Origin: Nocardioidaceae bacterium SCSIO 66511
GTDB lineage: Bacteria > Actinomycetota > Actinomycetes > Propionibacteriales > Nocardioidaceae
Direction of reading: 5' to 3'
Assembly: GCA_023100825.1 (NCBI GenBank)
Contig: CP095846.1
Location: 1,054,001-1,118,000 of the forward strand
Length of the DNA: 64,000 nt
In this document: positions 1 to 7,388 of the stretch, piece after piece
Numbering within the stretch: the stretch's first letter is position 1
How the letters are laid out: the number at the start of each line of letters is the position of its first letter
Notes under the pieces: model-generated
What the model was told of the DNA's origin: nothing
Databases searched by the model: none
Seen by the model: the letters and a program-made list of their open reading frames with translations, nothing else
Translations under genes and position numbers: made by a program

Positions 1-45
1 CACGACATCCAGATGACCGTCGAGGCACCGAACTACAGCCGCTGA
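1..45 (+). CDS. C-terminal tail of an upstream protein (partial)
   Basis: An open frame enters from the left edge and stops with TGA at 43-45. It encodes the last 14 residues HDIQMTVEAPNYSR. The next gene begins 15 bp later in the same direction, so the two may share a transcript. The tail is too short to assign a family. Its neighbour suggests sugar-acid metabolism, but that is only context. Confidence 0.45.
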   Translation, partial: HDIQMTVEAPNYSR

Positions 46-60
46 GCAGGCAATGGGTTG

Positions 61-885
61 ATGGTGTCGCAGACGGTACTGATCACCGGGGCGAGCGGCG
101 CCGTGGGGCGGCTGATGCGTCATCGCCTCGCCAGGCCCGCAAGGACGCTGCGGCTGCTCGACGTCGTTGCGCCACAGCCGCCCGACGGCGGTGAGGATGT
201 CGAGATCGTCGAAGCGTCGGTCACCGACGACACGGCCATGCGCGCGGCGTGTGCCGGGGTCGACGCCGTCATCCATCTCGGCGGGATCAGTAGCGAGGCG
301 CGCTGGCAGGACATCCTCGACGTGAACATCGACGGTACGCGGGCCGTACTCGACGCAGCGCGTGCTGCCGGTGTCGCGCGAGTCGTGCTCGCGTCGAGCA
401 ACCACGCTGCAGGCTTCCACGAGCGGTCCACGGCGCCGGCCGCCGGCTTGCCGGCCGATGCCGTCGGACGACCGGATACGTACTACGGCGTCAGCAAGCT
501 GGCGATGGAGGGACTCGGCAGCCTGTTCCACTCCAGATTCGGCATCGACGTCACCTGCTTGCGCATCGGTACGCTCGTCGAACGTCCCGCAGACCCGCGC
601 TCGTTGTCGACATGGCTCTCACCCGACGACGGTGCCCGCCTGCTCGAAGCCTGTTTGGCAACCACCGTGCCCGGGTTCCGGATCGTCTGGGGAATCTCAC
701 GAAACACCCGGCGCTGGTGGTCGCTCGAGGCCGGTGAGGCCATCGGCTACCACCCGAGAGACGATGCCGAGCTCTACGCCGAGGAGCTGCTCGCCGCCAC
801 CGGCGGCGTCGTCCCCGACGAGCCCGAGCAGCGGTTCGTCGGCGGCAGGTTCTGCTTCACCGAGCTCGGAAAGCGCCAGCCGTGA
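61..885 (+). CDS. Uronate dehydrogenase-like NAD-dependent epimerase/dehydratase
   Basis: This 274-residue short-chain (extended SDR) enzyme has an N-terminal Rossmann motif, ITGASGAVG, and the catalytic pair YGVSK at about residue 142. The segment SSNHAAGFH, the motif LRIGT followed by P.DPRSLSTWLS, and the closing GYHP-D-AE pattern match the uronate dehydrogenase subgroup. That subgroup oxidises galacturonate or glucuronate to the aldarolactone with NAD+. The start is ambiguous: TTG 58, ATG 61 and GTG 64 lie in frame, and I chose the ATG. There is no strong Shine-Dalgarno sequence. The gene may form an operon with the truncated frame upstream. The substrate is inferred from family resemblance; another sugar epimerase is possible. 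Confidence 0.75.
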   Translation: MVSQTVLITGASGAVGRLMRHRLARPARTLRLLDVVAPQPPDGGEDVEIVEASVTDDTAMRAACAGVDAVIHLGGISSEARWQDILDVNIDGTRAVLDAARAAGVARVVLASSNHAAGFHERSTAPAAGLPADAVGRPDTYYGVSKLAMEGLGSLFHSRFGIDVTCLRIGTLVERPADPRSLSTWLSPDDGARLLEACLATTVPGFRIVWGISRNTRRWWSLEAGEAIGYHPRDDAELYAEELLAATGGVVPDEPEQRFVGGRFCFTELGKRQP

Positions 886-1002
886 GGTCGTACGGCCGCG
901 GCGCATCCACCGGGTCAGCCGGGCTACGAGGGCGTGTCCGACAAATGCCACGCCGGCTCGCAGACCCGCTCACCTATCGACACGGCATCAACCGACACGG
1001 CC

Positions 1003-1008
1003 TAGGCT
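1003..1008 (+). promoter_or_regulatory. Probable -10 hexamer of a leaderless guaB3 promoter
   Basis: TAGGCT lies 7 nt before the guaB3 ATG, which would place transcription initiation at or next to the start codon. No Shine-Dalgarno sequence occurs between them. The same arrangement recurs at several genes in the window. No clear -35 element is visible. Confidence 0.45.
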
Positions 1009-1015
1009 GATCCGC

Positions 1016-2119
1016 ATGGATATCGAGATCGGGCGCGCCAAGCGCGGACGCCGCGCGTACTCCTTCGACGACGTTGCGATTGTGCCGAGCCGGCGCACAC
1101 GCGACCCCGAGGAGGTGTCGGTCGCTTGGCAGATCGACGCGTACCGCTTCGAGTTACCGATCGTGGCAGCGCCGATGGACTCCGTGATGTCGCCGGAGAC
1201 GGTGATCGCACTCGGGCGCCACGGCGGCCTCGGTGTGCTCGACCTCGAAGGTCTGTGGACCCGGTACGACGATCCGGACACGCTCCTCGACGAGGTCGCG
1301 CACCTCGACCACGAACGCGCGACCGCGCGCCTGCAGGAGATCTACCGCGAGCCGATCAAACCGGAGCTGATCACCGCCCGGCTGAAGCAGATCCGAGACG
1401 CCGGGGTGACCGTCGCCGGTGCGCTTTCGCCACAGCGTACGAAGCAGTTCGCACAAAGCGTCGTCGACGCCGGCGTCGACCTGTTCGTGATTCGCGGTAC
1501 GACCGTCTCGGCAGAGCATGTCTCCGGTCAGACCGAGCCGCTGAACCTCAAGGAGTTCATCTACGAGCTCGACGTACCCGTCATCGTCGGTGGGTGTGCG
1601 ACGCATCAGGCCGCACTGCACCTCATGCGTACGGGAGCGGCGGGCGTACTCGTCGGCTTCGGCGGCGGTGCCGCGCACACCACCAGCAAGGTGCTCGGAG
1701 TTGCCGTGCCGATGGCAACGGCCGTCTCCGACGTCGCGGCCGCCCGGCGTGACTACCTCGACGAGTCCGGAGGGCGCTACGTCCACGTCATCGCCGACGG
1801 GTCGATCGGCCGCAGCGGCGATGTGGCGAAAGCGGTCGCGTGTGGCGCCGACGCCGTGATGGTCGGTTCACCGTTCGCGCGCGCTGCCGAGGCGCCGGGT
1901 CGCGGCTTCCACTGGGGCGCAGAGGCATGGCATCCCGACCTGCCGCGCGGCGAGCGGGTCAACATCGGCTCGGTCGGACCGCTCGAGTCGGTGCTGTTCG
2001 GTCCGTCGACCGTCTCCGACGGCACGATGAACCTGATCGGCGCGCTACGGCGGGCGATGTCGACCACCGGCTACACCGATCTGAAGGAGTTCCAGCGCGT
2101 CGAGGTGGTCGTGGAGTGA
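1016..2119 (+). CDS. guaB3: GuaB3-family IMP dehydrogenase-like protein
   Basis: This 367-residue TIM-barrel protein belongs to the actinobacterial GuaB3 family. It begins with the family pattern RRAYSFDDVAIVPSRRTRDPEEV and ends with the conserved TDLKEFQ segment. It lacks the CBS domains of true IMP dehydrogenase (about 500 aa). Where catalytic IMPDH has GxGSxCTT, this protein reads GGGAAHTT, so the cysteine is replaced. As I recall, M. tuberculosis GuaB3 also lacks it. Some GuaB3 proteins (cyanobacterial) are reported to be GMP reductases, so a purine role is likely but not shown here. I start at ATG 1016; the upstream open frame is non-coding extension. The stop overlaps the next start by 4 bp. 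Confidence 0.9.
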   Translation: MDIEIGRAKRGRRAYSFDDVAIVPSRRTRDPEEVSVAWQIDAYRFELPIVAAPMDSVMSPETVIALGRHGGLGVLDLEGLWTRYDDPDTLLDEVAHLDHERATARLQEIYREPIKPELITARLKQIRDAGVTVAGALSPQRTKQFAQSVVDAGVDLFVIRGTTVSAEHVSGQTEPLNLKEFIYELDVPVIVGGCATHQAALHLMRTGAAGVLVGFGGGAAHTTSKVLGVAVPMATAVSDVAAARRDYLDESGGRYVHVIADGSIGRSGDVAKAVACGADAVMVGSPFARAAEAPGRGFHWGAEAWHPDLPRGERVNIGSVGPLESVLFGPSTVSDGTMNLIGALRRAMSTTGYTDLKEFQRVEVVVE

Positions 2120-2934
2120 GCGCGCTCGGCCCGCTGATCGTCGCTGCCGCGCAAGCCGAGTCCGTTGCGGGCGACCTCTCGGCCAACGTGCGTACCGCCG
2201 CCGCGTACGTGCGCGAGGCGGCCGACCGGGGAGCGCGCGTACTCGTGCTACCCGAGCTCTTCCTCAGCGGGTACGACATGCGCACGATCGGCGAGCGACC
2301 GGACGACTGCGATCTGCTCGCGGATGCGATCGACGACGTGCGCCTGGAGCCGCTGCGCGCCGTCGCCGTCGAGACCGGCGTACTCACGCTGGTGGGGGCA
2401 TCGGTACGCCGCGGCGACGAGCGGACGATCTCGTTGCTCGCGGTCGACGAGCGAATCCGGGTCGTGTACGACAAGCAGCATGTCTGCGGTGACGAGGCCG
2501 AGCACTTCGTACCGGGCGACGCGCGTTCGATGCTGACCGTCGACGGCTGGCCGCTCGGCCTCGCCGTCTGCTACGACGGCTGCTTCCCCGAGCATGCCCG
2601 GGCCGCGGCCGACGACGGTGCGTTGGCGTACGTCGCCTCGGTTGCGTACACCAAGGGGAGTGAACATCGACGCGACCTCTACTACCGGGCGCGCGCCGTC
2701 GAGAACGGCATGTATGTCGTCGTGAGCGGCTTGACCGGCCGGTGCGGCGACGGCGAGTTCGGAGGCGGCACTGCGGTCATCGATCCCGAGGGGCGGGCCA
2801 TCGACCGGGTGCCGGATATGGCGACGGGCATGGTCGTGACTGCGCTCGACGCGGCCGCGATCGAGCAGACCAGAGCAGAGCATTCGATGTACGCCGACCA
2901 CCGTGAGTCGCTCGGCCCGCTGGTGCATCACTGA
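2116..2934 (+). CDS. Carbon-nitrogen hydrolase (nitrilase superfamily)
   Basis: This 272-residue amidase-like enzyme carries all three catalytic elements of the nitrilase superfamily: Glu47 in LPELFLSGY, the lysine in YDKQHV at about residue 122, and the cysteine in CYDGCFPE at about residue 156. It ends near the expected family length. Such enzymes cleave C-N bonds of small amides or carbamoyl compounds in the cytosol. The substrate cannot be read from the sequence. The GTG start overlaps the guaB3 stop (GTGA), so translation is probably coupled. The gene ends just before the iron box of efeO. Confidence 0.85.
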   Translation: MSALGPLIVAAAQAESVAGDLSANVRTAAAYVREAADRGARVLVLPELFLSGYDMRTIGERPDDCDLLADAIDDVRLEPLRAVAVETGVLTLVGASVRRGDERTISLLAVDERIRVVYDKQHVCGDEAEHFVPGDARSMLTVDGWPLGLAVCYDGCFPEHARAAADDGALAYVASVAYTKGSEHRRDLYYRARAVENGMYVVVSGLTGRCGDGEFGGGTAVIDPEGRAIDRVPDMATGMVVTALDAAAIEQTRAEHSMYADHRESLGPLVHH

Positions 2935-2974
2935 TCGCATTCGCTGATCTCGGAGTCCGACTCGCGCGGAAGAA

Positions 2975-2993
2975 TGAGGGTAGGCTAACCTCG
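2975..2993 (+). promoter_or_regulatory. DtxR/IdeR-type iron box upstream of efeO
   Basis: The 19-mer TGAGGGTAGGCTAACCTCG matches the DtxR/IdeR consensus TTAGGTTAGGCTAACCTAA at 15 of 19 positions, including the whole TAGGCTAACCT core. It also contains a TAGGCT hexamer (2981-2986) that could be the efeO -10 element. Binding of an iron-loaded repressor would then block RNA polymerase directly. The efeO start is 32 bp downstream. Confidence 0.85.
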
Positions 2994-3025
2994 GTTCGTT
3001 CGACCACCGTCCGACGAGGGATCCG

Positions 3026-4177
3026 ATGACTCATCCGCATGTACGCGCCGCCTTCGGTGCGGCCGCCTGCCTTCCGCTACTTCTCGGCGCCGTCGCGTGT
3101 GCCACCGACGCCGAGGTCGAGGGCTCCGGCGGTAAGGGCGCCATTGCCGTGACGGCGAGCGATGACGCCTGCGACCTGAGTCGCGCGGATCTCGACGCCG
3201 GACCCAACACCTTCAAGGTGACCAACGACGGCACCAAGGTGACCGAGTTCTACGTGTACGCCGAGGGCGACCGCATCATGGGCGAGGTCGAGAACATCGG
3301 GCCGGGACTCTCCCGAGAGCTCGTCGTCGATCTGCCCGCCGACTCGTACGAAGGTGCCTGCAAGCCCGGCATGGTCGGCGACGGCATCCGCGAGGACATC
3401 GACGTGAGCGGTGAGCCGGCCAAGGATCTGTCCGACTCCGCCGAACTCAAGCAGGCCGCCGACAGCTATGAGCGGTACGTGCAGTCGCAGACCGGCGCCC
3501 TGGTCGAGAAGACCGACGAGTTCGTCAAGGCGGTCAAGGCCGGTGACGTTGAGCAGGCGAAGTCGCTCTACCCGGTCGCGCGTACGTACTGGGAGCGCAT
3601 CGAACCGGTCGCGGAGAAGTTCGGAGACCTCGATCCGGCCGTCGATGCGCGAGAGCCGGACATCGCAGCCGGCGACGAGTTCACCGGGTTCCACCGCATC
3701 GAGAAGCAGCTGTGGGTCGAGGGCAACACGAAGGGTATGGAGCCGATCGCGAACAAGCTCCAGACCGACATCGACGAGATCGTCCGGCTCGGCGCGGAGT
3801 CGCCGCTGACCGCGCTGGAGCTCGCGCAGGGTTCGAAGAACCTCCTCGACGAGGTGGCCACCGGCAAGATCACCGGTGAGGAGGACGAGTTCTCGCACAC
3901 CGACCTGTGGGACTTCAAGGCGAACATCGAGGGCTCGAAGGCCGCGATCGCCGCCGTACGCCCGGTGCTCGAGGAGCAGGACCCCGATCTGGTCGCACTG
4001 CTCGACAAGCGGTTCGCCGCTCTCGAGAAGGAGCTGAACCAGCACCAGAGTGCAGATGGTTCGTGGACGTCGTACGACCAGCTCAGCAAGGCACAGGTCA
4101 AGCGGCTGTCCGACGCCGTAGCGGCCGTGAGCGAGCCGATCAGCCAGGTTGCGGGAGTCGTCAGCGAGAGCGTGTGA
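3026..4177 (+). CDS. efeO: EfeO-type iron uptake lipoprotein (cupredoxin + M75/imelysin domains)
   Basis: This 383-residue exported protein is a component of the EfeUOB iron system. A hydrophobic signal ends at a cysteine (LLLGAVAC), a plausible if imperfect lipobox, so it is probably anchored outside the membrane. Residues 40-130 resemble the EfeO cupredoxin domain. The remainder is the helical M75/imelysin domain, with the metal-site signature FHRIEKQLW near residue 220. A GAGGGA Shine-Dalgarno lies before ATG 3026. The next gene, efeB, starts 4 bp after the stop. No EfeU permease gene is adjacent, which is unusual. The iron box upstream predicts expression under iron limitation. Confidence 0.92.
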   Translation: MTHPHVRAAFGAAACLPLLLGAVACATDAEVEGSGGKGAIAVTASDDACDLSRADLDAGPNTFKVTNDGTKVTEFYVYAEGDRIMGEVENIGPGLSRELVVDLPADSYEGACKPGMVGDGIREDIDVSGEPAKDLSDSAELKQAADSYERYVQSQTGALVEKTDEFVKAVKAGDVEQAKSLYPVARTYWERIEPVAEKFGDLDPAVDAREPDIAAGDEFTGFHRIEKQLWVEGNTKGMEPIANKLQTDIDEIVRLGAESPLTALELAQGSKNLLDEVATGKITGEEDEFSHTDLWDFKANIEGSKAAIAAVRPVLEEQDPDLVALLDKRFAALEKELNQHQSADGSWTSYDQLSKAQVKRLSDAVAAVSEPISQVAGVVSESV

Positions 4178-4181
4178 GCCG

Positions 4182-5474
4182 ATGACCGATGAACGCCAGC
4201 CGGCGACGACCGGCATCCGCCGGCGAACGCTGTTCGGCGCGGCTGGTGCCGGTGCATTGGCGGTCGGTGCGGGTGCGGGCTACCTCGCCCACGGCTCGGC
4301 GGGGGCGGCGGACCAGTCGACCGCCGATCCGACCGCCGTACCCGTCGAGTTCGCCGGCGAGCATCAGGCGGGCATCACGACACCCGCGCAGGACCGACTG
4401 CACTTCGCTGCGTTCGACGTCATCACCGACCGCCGCGACGACCTCATCTCGCTACTGCAGGACTGGACGGCCGCGGCGCGCGATATGACGGCCGGCAACG
4501 AGGTGGGCAAGTTCGGTGCGGTTGCCGGCCCGCAGGTCGTACCTCCCGAGGACACCGGTGAAGCCCTCGGGTTGCCGGCATCTCAACTGACATTGACGAT
4601 CGGGTTCGGCCCTACGCTGTTCGAGAAGGACGGCAAGGACCGCTTCGGTCTCCGCGAGAAGCGGCCGGAGCGGCTGATCGACCTGCCGCACTTCTCCGGC
4701 GACCGGCTGGAGGACGCCATCAGCGGTGGCGACCTGGTGATCCAGGCCTGCGCAAACGACCCGCAGGTCGCGGTGCACGCGATCCGCAACCTCGCGCGGA
4801 TCGCGTTCGGCCGCGCGTCTGTGCGCTACTCCCAGCTCGGTTTCGGGCGTACGTCGTCGACCTCGCAGGCGCAGATGACGCCGCGCAATCTGTTCGGCTT
4901 CAAGGACGGCACCGCCAACATCAAGCTCGAGGACACTGAGACCGTCGAACGCTGGGTGTGGGCGCAGACGGGTGACGGGCCGGCGTGGATGGACGGCGGC
5001 AGCTATCTGGTCACCCGCAAGATCGCGATGCGCATCGAGACCTGGGACCGTGAGTCGCTGGAGGGCCAGGAGAACATCATCGGCCGGGCGAAAGGCTCCG
5101 GCGGCCCGATGTCCGGAGGCGACGAGTTCGACGAGATCGACTTCTCGGCGAAGGGCAAGGGCGGCGCCCGCTTGATCGACGCCAAGTCGCACGTACGCCG
5201 AGCGCATCCGGAGTTCAACGGTGGCGCACAGTTGCTGCGTCGCGGCTACAACTACGTCGACGGCAGCGATTCGCTCGGTCGGCTCTCGGCCGGGTTGTTC
5301 TTCATCTGCTACCAGCGCGATCCGCGCGAGCAGTTCGTACGTATCCAGGAGAACCTCGCGGGCCTCAACGCCGACTTGATGAACGAGTACATCGTGCACA
5401 TCGGCTCCGGCATCTTCGCCTGCCCGCCCGGAGTGGGTACGAACGGCTACTGGGGCGAGACGCTCTTCACCTGA
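4182..5474 (+). CDS. efeB: EfeB deferrochelatase/DyP-type haem peroxidase, Tat-exported
   Basis: This 430-residue DyP-type peroxidase begins with a twin-arginine signal: IRRRTLFGAAGAG, then a hydrophobic stretch ending near AHGSAGA. It has the DyP signature GFKDGTAN near residue 239 and the proximal haem ligand in VRRAHPEFNG near residue 340. EfeB proteins oxidise or deferrate haem and act with EfeO in iron acquisition. ATG 4182 places the RR motif about nine residues in. The frame remains open upstream into efeO, but that part lacks the Tat context. It is co-transcribed with efeO and so shares its iron box. Confidence 0.93.
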   Translation: MTDERQPATTGIRRRTLFGAAGAGALAVGAGAGYLAHGSAGAADQSTADPTAVPVEFAGEHQAGITTPAQDRLHFAAFDVITDRRDDLISLLQDWTAAARDMTAGNEVGKFGAVAGPQVVPPEDTGEALGLPASQLTLTIGFGPTLFEKDGKDRFGLREKRPERLIDLPHFSGDRLEDAISGGDLVIQACANDPQVAVHAIRNLARIAFGRASVRYSQLGFGRTSSTSQAQMTPRNLFGFKDGTANIKLEDTETVERWVWAQTGDGPAWMDGGSYLVTRKIAMRIETWDRESLEGQENIIGRAKGSGGPMSGGDEFDEIDFSAKGKGGARLIDAKSHVRRAHPEFNGGAQLLRRGYNYVDGSDSLGRLSAGLFFICYQRDPREQFVRIQENLAGLNADLMNEYIVHIGSGIFACPPGVGTNGYWGETLFT

Positions 5475-5592
5475 CCGATGGTCGATCCTGGGTACGGGTG
5501 TCCGTCGCGCTGCCCTGTTTCGTCTCGACGAGCCAGCACATGCGGGCATCGTCGAAGCGGGCAGCCCTTCCGGACCGGCCAGTTACGTGCGG

Positions 5593-6135
5593 TCAGGCGA
5601 ACAGCCACTTCTCCATCGATGCGCGGTCGTGCACTCGTGGTGGCGAGCCACGCTGCGCCGTACGGAGTGTTTGGACGTAACCCCACAAGGTGTCAGAGTC
5701 GACCCACCCCTGCTTGTGCGCAACCCGCAGTAGGTCCCAGGTGCTCACCGCGCGGATACCGTTCTTCGCGGTGAGCCGCCGCGCCTCGCGGTCGTCGGTG
5801 ACGAAGAAGCCATTGATCCGACGGCGGAGCATGATCGCGAGGGTCTCCGCCTCGCCCAGATGTTTGTGCTTGGGGTCGCCGGGCTCGGCGAGTTCGGCAC
5901 GCAGTACGAGCATGTCTCGATGCTCGGCCTCGTCCGGGAACAGCGGGCCACCGAAGATGCCCGCCATCTCGGCCAACGCGGCAAGTCGCGGCTGCCTTGA
6001 CGAGCGTGCGCATTCTGACGCTACCGAGGCACACCACCGACCGTTGCCGTTGGCGAGTCGCTCCAGAAGGTCAACCCGACTGATGATCACGAAGTTGATC
6101 AGCACCGTGTTGTCGGGGAAGAGCACAACGGACAC
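5593..6135 (-). CDS. PIN-domain nuclease, putative toxin of an XRE-ImmA/PIN module
   Basis: This 180-residue protein fits the PIN fold. It has a first acidic residue in PDNTVLINF (Asp8), a second in GEAETLAIML (Glu95/Glu97), and a third cluster in FFVTDDREARRL (Asp114/Asp115). Secreted or membrane features are absent. PIN domains are metal-dependent ribonucleases and common toxins. GTG 6135 follows the upstream regulator's stop by 7 bp, so the two genes form an operon. The C-terminal ~50 residues extend beyond a minimal VapC. Longer upstream frames overlap the regulator and are unlikely. Toxicity is inferred from context only. Confidence 0.75.
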   Translation of the reverse strand: MSVVLFPDNTVLINFVIISRVDLLERLANGNGRWCASVASECARSSRQPRLAALAEMAGIFGGPLFPDEAEHRDMLVLRAELAEPGDPKHKHLGEAETLAIMLRRRINGFFVTDDREARRLTAKNGIRAVSTWDLLRVAHKQGWVDSDTLWGYVQTLRTAQRGSPPRVHDRASMEKWLFA

Positions 6136-6142
6136 GGCGGCG

Positions 6143-7231
6143 TCAGAGTCCCAGCGCTTCGGACAAGTCGTCGACGCCGACCTCGGGGAGGTCCGGAGCC
6201 TCGACGTCCAAGTTGCCCGCGTCGATGCCGAGTATCCAGGCAAGAGTCGCCTTGCCGATCTCGCCCGCGGCGATGCGTTCGAGGTGGGCCTCTTGCAGGG
6301 CGAGTGGGAACCGGCGCTGCGATGCGTCATCCATCCGCTTCGTGATCTCGTCGGTCCCGGGGCCCTGCTCGAGGTTTCTGCGAAGGAGCTTTTGGGTCGA
6401 GGCCTCTGCCCACCAGGCGACCAGGTCCGGGGCCGACCCGAGAAGGGCGTTCAGTCTGCGCGAGAGCGCCTCGGTGGAGACTCCCAACGACCACACCAGC
6501 TCGGCAAGAGCGACATCACTTTGGTTGTCCCAGTCGATCTGTCGCAGCTTCTCCTCCGGCAGCAGAAGCGCGGCGGCGAACGCGTTTGCGGCGGCCTCAT
6601 GCTCCTCGGACACGGTCGCGTCCAGACCCTCGTCGTGGTGCTGCAGCGCCAGATGACCAAGCTCATGGGCAATGTCCCAGTTCTCGCGGAACCAGTTCCC
6701 GGTGGCGGGTATGGAGATCACCCGGTGCCCGCCGACCGTGAACGAGTAGGCAGTGGAGAGCTCTGCGACACGTACGACATCGATGCGCAGCATCTGCTCG
6801 AGGCGATCTGCGAACGGACGGACGAAACCTTGCTCAAGCTGTTCCGCGATCTCAGCTGGCTTCCGCGGCAAATCGCCCAGGGGCACGGGCTCCGGGAACG
6901 CCTGCCGGTACGCGAGTGCAATGTCATCGAGGGTCTGGCTGTCACGCTCTCTGCCCGGGACTCCGCGGTCACCGGTCTCATGGTCATAGTTGTGGCGGGC
7001 AGCAACGCTCAGTCGGTTGGGGTCGGCGGTACCTGTGATGAGCCAATGGAGGTCTGCGCCAAGCAAGTCGGCGAGCCGGGCGAGTTCTATCGAGGCGAAT
7101 TGGCGCTTGCCGCTCAGAGCACGCGAGAAGGCATCGGGGGTCATGCCGATGCTCGCTGCGATATCTCGATGCTTGGGTGCAGGACGAACCATCTTGATCG
7201 TGTCCGACACCCGATTGCCGACTCCATTCAT
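6143..7231 (-). CDS. XRE-family regulator fused to an ImmA/IrrE metallopeptidase domain
   Basis: This 362-residue protein has an N-terminal helix-turn-helix (about residues 15-70; ASIGMTPDAFSRALSGKRQF). It is joined to a zinc peptidase domain with HELGH near residue 188 and the third ligand region EEHEAAANAFAAALLLP near residue 210. XRE-ImmA/IrrE proteins control phage induction, stress responses and toxin-antitoxin pairs by cleaving or shielding a partner. The partner here is probably the PIN protein encoded 7 bp downstream. A 17-bp palindrome 19 bp before the start is the likely autoregulatory site. An internal ATG at codon 14 is an alternative start. Confidence 0.85.
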   Translation of the reverse strand: MNGVGNRVSDTIKMVRPAPKHRDIAASIGMTPDAFSRALSGKRQFASIELARLADLLGADLHWLITGTADPNRLSVAARHNYDHETGDRGVPGRERDSQTLDDIALAYRQAFPEPVPLGDLPRKPAEIAEQLEQGFVRPFADRLEQMLRIDVVRVAELSTAYSFTVGGHRVISIPATGNWFRENWDIAHELGHLALQHHDEGLDATVSEEHEAAANAFAAALLLPEEKLRQIDWDNQSDVALAELVWSLGVSTEALSRRLNALLGSAPDLVAWWAEASTQKLLRRNLEQGPGTDEITKRMDDASQRRFPLALQEAHLERIAAGEIGKATLAWILGIDAGNLDVEAPDLPEVGVDDLSEALGL

Positions 7232-7250
7232 AGTGCGAGACTAACAGCGA

Positions 7251-7267
7251 GTTGGGAAAATCCCAAC
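7251..7267 (-). promoter_or_regulatory. 17-bp palindrome, likely operator of the XRE-ImmA/PIN operon
   Basis: GTTGGGA-AAA-TCCCAAC has perfect 7-bp arms and lies 19 bp upstream of the regulator's ATG, in the expected core-promoter position. XRE-type repressors typically bind such short dyads. I see no second copy in the window. Confidence 0.6.
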
Positions 7268-7376
7268 AACCCCGGCGAGCGTGGTCCGGACGGGTTACCA
7301 GGTGGGCGGGTGGGTATATGACATCGGGCGTGTCACATTTTGTTACTGAGAGGTAGCGCGAAGACGGACTGCTGCC

Positions 7377-7382
7377 TAGGCT
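7377..7382 (+). promoter_or_regulatory. Probable -10 hexamer, leaderless aldehyde dehydrogenase promoter
   Basis: TAGGCT is followed by 6 nt and then the ATG, so the mRNA would begin at the start codon. There is no ribosome-binding site. The hexamer is identical to the one before guaB3. Confidence 0.45.
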
Positions 7383-7388
7383 GGACTC

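Noticed and set aside
362-1015. N-terminal extension of GuaB3 by the open frame that starts at 362
   Set aside because: It overlaps the uronate dehydrogenase gene in another frame and is low-complexity; the family N-terminus begins at ATG 1016.
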